Shown here piece by piece: positions 1 to 8,194 of a DNA stretch of 64,000 nt; position 1 is the stretch's first letter; each line of letters opens with the position of its first letter. Both the position numbers and the translations under genes were made by a program. The notes beneath the pieces were generated by a model. The model worked only from the letters and a program-made list of their open reading frames with translations. It had not been told where the DNA came from and ran no database searches. The stretch comes from Pararhodonellum marinum (GTDB lineage Bacteria > Bacteroidota > Bacteroidia > Cytophagales > Cyclobacteriaceae), in assembly GCF_015354735.1 (NCBI RefSeq), contig NZ_JACEFJ010000004.1:248001-312000 (forward strand). The letters are read 5' to 3'.

Positions 1-329
1 TCGTGTTTTTTTAAAAAGGAAATAAAACTCAATATAATTATAAGATTAATATATTAATCATTCGTGAACAACTAATATAGAAAAATGGGAAAAGTATTTT
101 TGCTTTTATTATCTATAGGGTAATCACCCATGTGAATTAGCTTTTTTGCTTGATTAAAAGGCAATTAGAGCCTGTTCAGTTTGAAGGAATTTTAAAAAAT
201 AATAATTTGGAGAAGGCTGGTGAATACTGAGGAGGATTGGTTTTTGACTGAAATATTTGAGGCAATAATTTTGATTTATCTTAGAAAAATTAAATATTTT
301 CATTCAAAAAAAAGAAGGTTTGAAAAGTG
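1..329. other. AT-rich non-coding edge region
   Basis: No convincing gene was found in this AT-rich stretch at the left edge. Only very short open frames are present. It lies downstream of the minus-strand VOC gene and may hold its 3' end, but no clear hairpin terminator was seen. Confidence 0.5.
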
Positions 330-701
330 CTAATCTTCTCTTTGACTGACAATAAACACCGTTCCCGCCGGGTCAGTAATCCAGTGCATGTTTTCCGGAA
401 GTTGTTCCAATTCGTCACAGGTCTTGATGCCATTTTCCTGAAGATAATTTGTGGCTTGCTCGACATTGTCAACATTCAGTTCCAACCAGGTTTCCGAATG
501 GGTATAATTGTCGACACAGTCCAACCATAAGATGTTATTCCCAAATTTAACCTGATGGGTTCTTGAAATTGTGGGGTGGGTTATGGGTTTCTCCTCCACT
601 TCTAATTTTAAAATGTCCCTGTAAAAGGCTACGCTTTTGTCATACTTGCTTTTAGGAATTTTTACGGCGATGTTGATGCCACCCGAAAATTTTGGATTCA
701 T
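330..701 (-). CDS. VOC family (glyoxalase/bleomycin-resistance-like) protein
   Basis: A 123-residue single-domain protein with the beta-alpha-beta-beta-beta layout of the vicinal oxygen chelate superfamily: an opening strand IAVKIPKSKYDKSVAFYRDI, a central LWLDCVDN segment and a closing ITDPAGTVFIVSQ strand. VOC proteins are metal-dependent lyases, dioxygenases or drug-binding proteins. The substrate cannot be told from sequence. It is cytoplasmic, with no signal peptide. It is the last gene of the long minus-strand run but sits 72 bases after the preceding gene, so co-transcription is uncertain. Confidence 0.85.
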   Translation of the reverse strand: MNPKFSGGINIAVKIPKSKYDKSVAFYRDILKLEVEEKPITHPTISRTHQVKFGNNILWLDCVDNYTHSETWLELNVDNVEQATNYLQENGIKTCDELEQLPENMHWITDPAGTVFIVSQRED

Positions 702-773
702 GTCTGTTTCTTTTTATCTACATCTAGAATAAGAAAATCTTTATTTCGAAAAAACAAACTTGAGATTTTTCAA

Positions 774-2204
774 TTATGGGGTTTTTACTTTCTCAATTGG
801 AGGATTGGTCCATACTCCTGTCAAAACCGTTTCTTCAGGGCCGTATAGTCTCATGACACTGTAAAAAGGACCATCGGGTGCAGGCAGCCAATTGGCCTCC
901 AGTTCTTTACCGGGGGAATTTTTTTGAAGGTAGATGGTAATGGATCCATCAGGATTTTTCACGAAATCATCTATCATATTGGAATTGACCAAATACCTGT
1001 TGATGTGGTTGTCGACCAGCAATTGGGACTTACCATCGTACATGGTCAACGACCAAAATGCCTTTACAGGTGGAAGGTTATCCGGTTGCAGTGTCATCGT
1101 GTAATTATATGCCGAAGCATTCAGAGGTTGTCCCTCTTTATCAATCATATAAAATGGGTAGGTGGCTTCAGAACCGGAGTTCCCATATATTCCCAGATAT
1201 GCGCCTACAGCCCTGATCATATGTATGTTGTCATGGCCGTAGTTATCCTGAGCACTTTTTTCAAGAAATTCCCGGGTGCCAAAAATTTTGGAACTGCCAA
1301 GAGGGTCACTGTTGGTCTTGGCGATAAAGGCCTCCATTTCAGCAAAGGCATCTTTTACACCTTGTTGAATGGCTTCCTGGACTTCAGGTTCAAAACGGTT
1401 GATATCATATCCCTTTTGGGTACCGATGCCCAGTTTTGCCATCCTTTCCATCAAAGGCTTCTCCTTTTCCACAGGCTGAACGAGTTTGAGCACGAAATCC
1501 AGGTAGTTGAAAGCAGCTTCGGTAAATTGATCCCCCTCCTGCCAAACCGGGAATTCCATGTTCCTTTTCTTTGGCCTTGAGGATTCACCCCGATATTCCC
1601 TAAGGGTTTGCATCTTGTATTGGTTTTGGATTTCCTGGACTCGCCCGAGATCATGGGTATCCATCATTTGGGTCCTGACGATGGTAAAGAAAATAGGCGT
1701 CTCTGTACGGAGCACCTCTGTAATCCCCTCCGGTACATTTCCCGACCAATCTTTGGTGGCGACCAGATATTTTCCGGCCTGACTGCCGGTCGTCAAAGAA
1801 CCTATGTAAGCAAAATTATGGGTATAAAGGTCAATCAATTGAAAACTGTAATACCGGTCATCTTCCATTTCCGGTACTGTAAAAATTACAGGTTCCTCTT
1901 GTATGTCACTCCAAAACATGCAGTAGGGCGTGTCGGAATTGACAGTGACAATGGCTTTGTCTTCAGGCGTATAAAGCCTGGCTTCACAGGAAATTTCGTT
2001 AAACTCCCCCTTGTAATCACCTGAGTTTTTATCTACGACATTCGCATATAGGGTCTTATAATTAAGCACCAAAGGGAGGCCATAAATGTAGGCTTCCTTG
2101 GCGATGCTTTTGGCCTCCTCAACAGGTAATTTTTGATCGGGTTTCCCACAGCTTTGGATAAATATGAGAAGGCTTAGGTAAAAAATTTTGCTATGATTTT
2201 TCAT
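774..2204 (-). CDS. DUF1254/DUF1214 domain lipoprotein (first of two)
   Basis: The product has 476 residues. The start was placed at the ATG ending at 2204 because it gives a lipoprotein signal with the lipobox cysteine at residue 19 (FIQSC); the open frame runs further upstream without a signal. The N-terminal half carries the DUF1254 signature (YGLPLVLNYKTLYANVVD, then VPEMEDDRYYSFQLIDLYT). The C-terminal quarter carries the DUF1214 signature (FWSLTMYDGKSQLLVDN, NWLPAPDGPFYSVMRLYGPE). No biochemical activity is firmly established for these families as far as I know. It follows its paralogue at 2245 with a 40-base gap, so the two are probably co-transcribed and made as exported, lipid-anchored proteins. 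Confidence 0.88.
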   Translation of the reverse strand: MKNHSKIFYLSLLIFIQSCGKPDQKLPVEEAKSIAKEAYIYGLPLVLNYKTLYANVVDKNSGDYKGEFNEISCEARLYTPEDKAIVTVNSDTPYCMFWSDIQEEPVIFTVPEMEDDRYYSFQLIDLYTHNFAYIGSLTTGSQAGKYLVATKDWSGNVPEGITEVLRTETPIFFTIVRTQMMDTHDLGRVQEIQNQYKMQTLREYRGESSRPKKRNMEFPVWQEGDQFTEAAFNYLDFVLKLVQPVEKEKPLMERMAKLGIGTQKGYDINRFEPEVQEAIQQGVKDAFAEMEAFIAKTNSDPLGSSKIFGTREFLEKSAQDNYGHDNIHMIRAVGAYLGIYGNSGSEATYPFYMIDKEGQPLNASAYNYTMTLQPDNLPPVKAFWSLTMYDGKSQLLVDNHINRYLVNSNMIDDFVKNPDGSITIYLQKNSPGKELEANWLPAPDGPFYSVMRLYGPEETVLTGVWTNPPIEKVKTP

Positions 2205-2244
2205 AATATGGCTATTTTGTTCTGAAACAAGTGAAGGGATCCGT

Positions 2245-3687
2245 TCAGATTTTCCGAATCGGGGCTGGTTTCCAGGTGCCATCCAATACTTTGTCTTCAG
2301 GTCCATAAATCCGCATCATGACATTGAACCCGCCAGCTGGAGCAGGCAGCCAGTTGTCCTTTCCTTGGGAAGGTTCTTGATGACTGAAATATATCGTCAA
2401 AGAACCATCGGGACTGGTTTTCAGTCCTTTGGTCCTGTCGCCGATGGAGTATCTGTTGATGCTGTTTTCCACGAGAAGCTGGTTTTCATTGTCATACATG
2501 GTCAGGGACCAGAAATATTTGGCTGGAGGAAGTTCCCCTTTAGGAAAAGTTACTGCATAGGTATTGCTACCGTCCAAAATCTCCCCGTCTCCATCTACAA
2601 AGGCCAGCGGGTAGTATGCCTCAAAAGGGCTATTGGCATAGATCCCGATTTTGGCGATGTTTGTCCTGGCTGTAAAATTATCCCCAAAATATTCACCTAG
2701 TGGAAACATGGTCCAGCCATTGACCACTTTACCTAGGTTTTTGGAGCTGCTTTCGATCTTTTCTATTCCCTTCTTTATTCCACTTAAGATGGCTTCCCGG
2801 TATTCAGGGTTTTCCTCATAGAAAGGATAACCTTCTCCAGGTCTAACGCCAATCACTTCATAACTGCCTATGATTTGGGCATCCTTTTCATTTGGCTTGG
2901 TGTATTGCAAAAGGAAATTAAGCAGTTCAAAATACCTTTGGTTTTCCTTATCACTTTCCTGATAAGAAGGGAAATTGATGGGTTCAACAGACTTGGCTTG
3001 GAATTCAGGGTAAAATTCACTCATCAATCCCAGTTCATATTGGGATTGGGTTTGTTTGGCCTTTTCTATATCTTCGGGATCATCCACATTGACCCCTGTT
3101 CTGCCTATTACCGATACAATTTCACTTGGAGCAGCTATTTGCTTCACTCCCTCAGGAAGCTCACCATTGAAGGTTGGAGGGGTAATGACAAAAATATTTT
3201 CGTCTGTACCAGTCGAGTTACTTCCCACATAAGCAAAATTGTCGGTTACCAAACTTATAAATTGAAAGGAATAATAACGGTCCTTGATCTCAGGTACTTT
3301 TATCACGACAGGTTGGGAACGAAGGTCGAGTGTGGCGGTTGAATAAAAAGTGTCGTTGTTGGGGCTGACCACGAATTTATCCTCTGGAGTGTACAATACG
3401 GCTGAATGAACCAATTTGTTCATAGGCTGGTACCTGGGAGAAGTTTTGTCTACATAAAAGGCATATATGGCCTTGTAATTTTCCACAATGGGGAATGTGT
3501 GGAAATAGGCTTCTTCCACCATCTTTTCCACTTCTTCCGGTGTCAGCTTGTTTTCTTCTTCCTGGGGCCCCTGACAGGATACCAAAAGGATCATTCCCAA
3601 CAAGGCCACATAAGAAAAAAATGCTTTTTGCGGCAAGCAATTCCAGTTTCTTTTTGATTCAGAACAATTTAATTTGGCTTTTAACAT
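2245..3687 (-). CDS. DUF1254/DUF1214 domain lipoprotein (second of two)
   Basis: This is a paralogue of the 774-2204 product with the same two-domain order: DUF1254 (NNDTFYSTATLDLRSQPVVI, DRYYSFQFISLVTDNFAYVG) followed by DUF1214 (YFWSLTMYDNENQLLVENS, NWLPAPAGGFNVMMRIYGPE). The ATG ending at 3687 gives a 480-residue lipoprotein with its lipobox cysteine at residue 38 (LLVSC). An in-frame ATG ending at 3726 would add 13 residues and lies exactly at the edge of a dispersed repeat; the shorter start is preferred because the signal peptide n-region is already long. The tandem copy may bind or process a related substrate. Confidence 0.85.
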   Translation of the reverse strand: MLKAKLNCSESKRNWNCLPQKAFFSYVALLGMILLVSCQGPQEEENKLTPEEVEKMVEEAYFHTFPIVENYKAIYAFYVDKTSPRYQPMNKLVHSAVLYTPEDKFVVSPNNDTFYSTATLDLRSQPVVIKVPEIKDRYYSFQFISLVTDNFAYVGSNSTGTDENIFVITPPTFNGELPEGVKQIAAPSEIVSVIGRTGVNVDDPEDIEKAKQTQSQYELGLMSEFYPEFQAKSVEPINFPSYQESDKENQRYFELLNFLLQYTKPNEKDAQIIGSYEVIGVRPGEGYPFYEENPEYREAILSGIKKGIEKIESSSKNLGKVVNGWTMFPLGEYFGDNFTARTNIAKIGIYANSPFEAYYPLAFVDGDGEILDGSNTYAVTFPKGELPPAKYFWSLTMYDNENQLLVENSINRYSIGDRTKGLKTSPDGSLTIYFSHQEPSQGKDNWLPAPAGGFNVMMRIYGPEDKVLDGTWKPAPIRKI

Positions 3688-3726
3688 ATTTGCTTTGATT
3701 AAATCGGTTGAGGTTTTATTAAACAT

Positions 3727-3880
3727 GTATGTACGCAATGATGCCAGTAAAATGGTAATTCAATATAATTCTCACTAGCAAATTGAAATCTCAGGCAACA
3801 TCTGACTTCCGACTTCGGACTTTCTAGCCATTTGAGGTAGAATATTGGGTTAATGGCCAAGATGCGGTTAATCATATTAT
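3727..3880 (+). repeat. Dispersed intergenic repeat, copy 1
   Basis: The stretch contains the shared core CAATGATGCCAGTAAAATGG, then a GGTAATTCAATATAATTCTC block, a middle section with CTTCCGACTTCGGACTT, and an end resembling GGGTTAATGGCCAAGATGCG. The same order of blocks is found at 19057, 33029 and 50516, always on this strand. Copy 1 fills the gap between the outer-membrane protein gene at 3912 and the DUF1254 gene, and ends immediately before the ATG ending at 3726. Read on the minus strand it contains an open frame with the peptide IELPFYWHHCVHT. Confidence 0.85.
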
Positions 3881-3911
3881 ATAATATTAAAGTCTCTGCA
3901 ACCCGTAGATT

Positions 3912-4625
3912 CTAGTCTTGCTTGGTTGGCTTGTTCCCTCCAATGGGAATCCTCAGATAAAGGTACAAAGATGAATTCCGGACTTCCTGCCCGGAAGAGG
4001 CCAATACATCCACCAGTCCATGGTAGTACAGAAAGCCTACGCTCATGCTTTTTGTTATTTCTTTCAGTTTGTACCCCACACCTCCTACTACACCTGCATC
4101 AAACCTGCCATAATCACTTCTCACATCCCTTTGATATTCAACATCCCCTCCATCGAATTCCACATCGAAAAAATCAAATGCCCTAGTTCTGATTCCTGCC
4201 TGTAAGCCACCTTCCAATAACCACCTGGATTGAATCCGTTGTTGCCACATAACAGGAAGGTAGAAATAATTGATTTTTGTGGTCAATGCTCCCCCTTCAA
4301 ATATCCCGTCAAAGCCAGGGTCGCCCAAAGGATAGGTGGCCATTCCCCTGGCCCCTACATTGGATTTGACCAGCAGTCCGGTACTTAAATAGGAATTTTC
4401 CATCAGGAGAATATTGAAATAGAACCCGAGGTTGAAATTATTGAGGGCTTGGGCATCCTCAATTCCTCTCAGGTCCGAGCGGTTCATGCCGCCGGTGATG
4501 CCGAATTCGATTTTATCCGTATTGAGGGCATCCCCAAAAAGCAGGGAAATCAATATCTGGCCTTGGCAGAAAGCCGGAACAATTAAAAATAAAGCTGCCA
4601 TCAGCACTACTTTACATTTTATCAT
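3912..4625 (-). CDS. Outer-membrane beta-barrel protein, 237 residues (paralogue of 53662-54375)
   Basis: An N-terminal signal peptide (VLMAALFLIVPAFCQGQ) is followed by alternating amphipathic strands rich in aromatic and glycine residues, and a C-terminal strand ending LYLYLRIPIGG, as expected for a small outer-membrane barrel. It closely resembles the plus-strand product at 53662, also 237 residues; LISLLFGDALNTDKIEFG and LNNFNLGFYFNILL are shared exactly. It lies 48 bases after the sulfatase gene at 4674, so it probably belongs to that operon. Its role (pore, receptor or scaffold) is unknown. Confidence 0.82.
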   Translation of the reverse strand: MIKCKVVLMAALFLIVPAFCQGQILISLLFGDALNTDKIEFGITGGMNRSDLRGIEDAQALNNFNLGFYFNILLMENSYLSTGLLVKSNVGARGMATYPLGDPGFDGIFEGGALTTKINYFYLPVMWQQRIQSRWLLEGGLQAGIRTRAFDFFDVEFDGGDVEYQRDVRSDYGRFDAGVVGGVGYKLKEITKSMSVGFLYYHGLVDVLASSGQEVRNSSLYLYLRIPIGGNKPTKQD

Positions 4626-4673
4626 ATCTTCGGACCCTAGGGCTATTGGTTTTTTAATATTTGTGGATATTGG

Positions 4674-7073
4674 TTATTTATAAGCCACCTCCAATTTATT
4701 CACTTTTCCATTGAACTTGAAGGGCGCATTTTTGAAATAAGCATCTGAAACAGGAGACCCCAAATCCTCTCCAATGTCAAAGCAATCATTAGCGGTAAAG
4801 CCGACCGTGGCAAGAATGGGGATATGGCCACTGAGGTATTCCTTACCGTTGACATACAGGGTAAGCTCTCCGCTTTTAAGATGGGGGTACATCTCATTGG
4901 GTTTGGTATTCAGGTCTATTTCAATTTTGGCTTTACCCTCCGGCACTTTGGTTTTTCCACTCATGAAGGTTCGGGAAACCAGAAATTGATTGTACTCATA
5001 GTGAATGATCCCATTCCTCATGTAACAGGTAAGCCCGCCTGCATAGCCACCAATGGAAAACAAAACCCCGTTGCCGTTTTTGGGTATTTCGGCCTCTATG
5101 GTGGTTTTATTGGCAATGGTTCCAATCCTGGGTGCGGCAGCTTCAGGCACCCTTGTGATGTGTCCATGGTATTGGAATTCAGTGGTCTCACCAAAGGAAA
5201 GGGAATCAGGATGTAAAAACATGTAGAGCCCTCCTCCTATGGGGAGGTTTTGGTTTTTAGCCGATTCAATCAAAAAGAGTTCTTTGAGTGCCTCCAGTTT
5301 TTCAGGAAATTCCTGTGAAAGATCGTTTGCCTGTGAGAAGTCTTCCTCCAGGTTAAACAATTCCCATACATCTTTATCAGGTGTCCATTCCTGTATACCC
5401 GGGGTGACAGTCACCCATGGGATCCTTGGACCAAAAGTCGAAGCCATCCAACCATCATGGTAGATGGCCCTACTGCCCATAATGTCAAAAAATTGGGTCA
5501 AAAGTCTTCCTTTAGCATCTGGGTCTGAAAATGAGTAAGCCATACTGACCCCATCAATCGGTATTTGTTGAAATCCATTTACCACCTGTGGTGCCTCTAT
5601 GTTCAGGATCTCGTAGATCGTGGGAACGATGTCATTGACATGGTGAAACTGTGAACGGACTTTGTCATCAGGCATGATTTCTTTGGGCCAGGACACCACC
5701 ATGGGCTGTCTGATCCCTCCAAAAAAGGAGGCCAATAATTTGGTGCCTCTGAAAGGGGTAGACCCTGCCCAAGCCCACCCTGCATGGTACATATTATCTG
5801 TTTTGGGACTTCCGATCACATCCAATCCACCCAATTCATCAACCACTCTGAGGTGATCAGAAATTTGGGTGGGGATCTGGTTTTGGGCCAGCAATTCGCT
5901 GATCGTACCCTGTTGGCCTTCAGCACTGGACCCGTTATCCCCCCAAATATAAAAAATCAAGGTGTTCTCTTTGATACCCAAATGCTCCAGCTCATCAATT
6001 ATTCTGCCTGCATGAAAGTCAGTATGTTCGGTAAACCCTGCAAATACCTCCATCAATCGCCTTTGGAAGGGCCTTTCATTTTCTGGAATGTCGTTCCAAG
6101 CTTGCAACCCCTCCGGCCTTTCAGTCAAAATGGTGTTTTCCGGTGTCCACCCCAATTTTTTTTGATTTTCAAATACCCTTGTCCTGTAATTGTCCCAACC
6201 ATCATCGAACTTCCCTTTGTATTTGTCTGCCCATTCTTTGTGTACATGATGGGGGCCGTGGACAGCCCCTGTTGCCCAATACATGAGAAAAGGCTTGTCT
6301 TGATGGATAGCCTGATGCTTTCTGATCCATTCTATGGCATTGTCAGCAAGGTCTTCTGTAAGGTGGTAGCCTTCTTCCGGAGTTTTTGGGGGATGCACCA
6401 AGGTGGTGTTTTTGACCAGATTGGGTTCATATTGGGAAGCTTCCCCTGCCAGAAATCCATAGAAATATTCAAAACCGTATCCGGTAGGCCAAAATTCAAA
6501 AGGACCCGTCTCGCTGGTTTGGGGCGTAGGGGTGTTGTGCCACTTTCCAAAGGCTGAAGTGCTGTACCCATAATTCCTCAACACTTCTGCTACGGTAGCC
6601 GCTGACTTGGGAATCACACCACTGAATCCATCCCAGTCATTAGCAAACTCGGTGATTTGTCCCGTGCTTACCCGGGTATGATTTCTGCCAGTCAATAATG
6701 AGGCACGGGTAGGGGAACACATGGCCGTGGAATGAAACCGGTTGTAGGAAATGCCTTCCTTGCTCAACTTCGTCAGGCTCGGTGTGTTTACCTCCCCGCC
6801 AAAGGTATTGGGCAGGGCCGGACCTGAATCATCGATCAAGATGATCAAAATATTAGGCGCATCATCGGGTAAATTTGACGGGATTTGTCGGTTTTGATAT
6901 ACCGATTCCTGCATGGTCCTTCCAGCTTTACTGGCAGAAGGTGTTTGTTTAAACGGTAAAATTTCCTGCGCATTTGCCAGTATTGGGAAATACATGAATG
7001 GCACCATTGCCATTACAGTGAAGGCCTTAGTTAAGGAATTGGGCCATTTTGAAAATGTTTGTAGCTTCATCAT
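4674..7073 (-). CDS. Exported arylsulfatase, 799 residues (paralogue of 56567-58945)
   Basis: A sulfatase of the alkaline phosphatase fold with a signal peptide of about 36 residues ending ILANAQ. Visible active-site pieces are the metal-binding LIDDSG (Asp81-Asp82), the formylglycine motif MCSPTRAS with Cys119, the GRNHT segment, the AFGKWH lysine and the WGDNGSSAEGQ metal site. The Cys must be oxidised to formylglycine by a maturase, none of which is in this window. Residues from about 630 to the end form a second, beta-rich domain (GGYAGGLTCYMRNG, LTLYVNGKEY) that may bind carbohydrate or help dimerise. The family hydrolyses sulfate esters; the substrate is unknown. It probably acts in the periplasm or at the cell surface. 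Confidence 0.92.
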   Translation of the reverse strand: MMKLQTFSKWPNSLTKAFTVMAMVPFMYFPILANAQEILPFKQTPSASKAGRTMQESVYQNRQIPSNLPDDAPNILIILIDDSGPALPNTFGGEVNTPSLTKLSKEGISYNRFHSTAMCSPTRASLLTGRNHTRVSTGQITEFANDWDGFSGVIPKSAATVAEVLRNYGYSTSAFGKWHNTPTPQTSETGPFEFWPTGYGFEYFYGFLAGEASQYEPNLVKNTTLVHPPKTPEEGYHLTEDLADNAIEWIRKHQAIHQDKPFLMYWATGAVHGPHHVHKEWADKYKGKFDDGWDNYRTRVFENQKKLGWTPENTILTERPEGLQAWNDIPENERPFQRRLMEVFAGFTEHTDFHAGRIIDELEHLGIKENTLIFYIWGDNGSSAEGQQGTISELLAQNQIPTQISDHLRVVDELGGLDVIGSPKTDNMYHAGWAWAGSTPFRGTKLLASFFGGIRQPMVVSWPKEIMPDDKVRSQFHHVNDIVPTIYEILNIEAPQVVNGFQQIPIDGVSMAYSFSDPDAKGRLLTQFFDIMGSRAIYHDGWMASTFGPRIPWVTVTPGIQEWTPDKDVWELFNLEEDFSQANDLSQEFPEKLEALKELFLIESAKNQNLPIGGGLYMFLHPDSLSFGETTEFQYHGHITRVPEAAAPRIGTIANKTTIEAEIPKNGNGVLFSIGGYAGGLTCYMRNGIIHYEYNQFLVSRTFMSGKTKVPEGKAKIEIDLNTKPNEMYPHLKSGELTLYVNGKEYLSGHIPILATVGFTANDCFDIGEDLGSPVSDAYFKNAPFKFNGKVNKLEVAYK

Positions 7074-7140
7074 ACTTTTGGCTTTGGTAAATGATCAATA
7101 CTTGATTATCAATAAAATGAATGCAGGTTAAGTAGGAAGT

Positions 7141-8172
7141 CTATGGGAAATCTCCGTTGGGAAAGATTTGCTTCCAATCTTTGGCCATATCGACAACTTG
7201 CCAGTTGTAAAATGCAGCACTGTCCAATCCTTTATTCAATACCCCGATATGCCCTTTCCGGTCATAGCCAAACTCTCTGATGCTATCAGTATGGTGAATC
7301 AACATCCCAAACCGCGGACCTGATGCTGTCGTTGTATATTGAAGCATTTCAAAGTCCCCATCGCTGTTGCCTGCAGCAAATACCGGAATCTTTCCAATGG
7401 CACGGTGAATGCCGATGGGTTTGGCTGCTTTATCGTCATTGAATACCATTTCCGGAAGCTTTTGCAGACTGGCCTCACCTTCAGAAAAACGGTATTCATA
7501 TCCACCCATACTGCCCACTACCTGGTAGGGAGGTATGTCATAGGCTTCCTCTACCCATGCACGCATAAAATCAATCCCTCCTCCGCTGACGATAAAGGTC
7601 TTGTAGCCATTGGAACGCAAAAACTCCAAAAGCTCCAACATAGGTTGGAACACCATTTCATTGTATTTTTTGCCCGTTACAGGATGGGTGGCTGTAACCA
7701 GCCACGCTTTGACCGAAGCATCGTACTCGGCAGCTGTCATGCCACTATGGCTTTCCGACATAAGGTTAGCCAGTCCTTTCTCTCCGGAAGCCATCAAGGA
7801 GGAATGATCATCTTCCAATACCGCTTGGAAAGGCTGCTGCGTTTTCCACTCGGGATGTTGTGGAGCCTTCCGTTTGATTTCATCCAGCGCAAAGGCCAAC
7901 TGGAAATAAATGGGCTGTTCTGACCATAAGGTCCCATCATTGTCAAAGCAGGCAATCCTGTCCGGAGGTTTGACAAAATCGGTGTGGGAGCTATCCGTTG
8001 TGTTCCTGACAAAATCCAAAACAGCCTCTTTTGCCTTACCTTCCTTCCAAGATGGCAGGGGATCATCCAACCCATTTTCAGGATGTGATGCCAATACATT
8101 TTGTGGCTGCCCACAGCTAAAGGATAGCCACAGAATACCAAAACAAACAATTAGAAAAATATACTTTCCCAT
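7141..8172 (-). CDS. HAD-superfamily phosphatase-like lipoprotein
   Basis: A 343-residue lipoprotein (lipobox cysteine 20 in LSFSCGQ). HAD motif I is CFDNDGTLWSEQP with nucleophile Asp77 and acid/base Asp79. Motif II is TFIVSGGG and motif IV is AAGNSDGDFEML. The overall form resembles the phosphoserine-phosphatase-like branch, but the protein is exported, so serine biosynthesis is not its job. It lies between two sulfatase genes (22 and 67 bases away), which suggests that it removes phosphate from the same kind of extracellular substrate that the sulfatases desulfate. That link is inference from context. Confidence 0.88.
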   Translation of the reverse strand: MGKYIFLIVCFGILWLSFSCGQPQNVLASHPENGLDDPLPSWKEGKAKEAVLDFVRNTTDSSHTDFVKPPDRIACFDNDGTLWSEQPIYFQLAFALDEIKRKAPQHPEWKTQQPFQAVLEDDHSSLMASGEKGLANLMSESHSGMTAAEYDASVKAWLVTATHPVTGKKYNEMVFQPMLELLEFLRSNGYKTFIVSGGGIDFMRAWVEEAYDIPPYQVVGSMGGYEYRFSEGEASLQKLPEMVFNDDKAAKPIGIHRAIGKIPVFAAGNSDGDFEMLQYTTTASGPRFGMLIHHTDSIREFGYDRKGHIGVLNKGLDSAAFYNWQVVDMAKDWKQIFPNGDFP

Positions 8173-8194
8173 GACAAATGGATGTCCATATAAA

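Noticed and set aside
159-200. GAGCCTGTTCAGTTTGAAGG as an insertion-sequence end
   Set aside because: No matching inverted end, target duplication or transposase fragment was seen.
924-1580. 218-residue plus-strand open frame
   Set aside because: Antisense to the DUF1254 gene; no recognisable protein.
5784-6557. 257-residue plus-strand open frame opposite the first sulfatase gene
   Set aside because: It is the antisense shadow of the sulfatase, whose active-site motifs prove the minus-strand frame.
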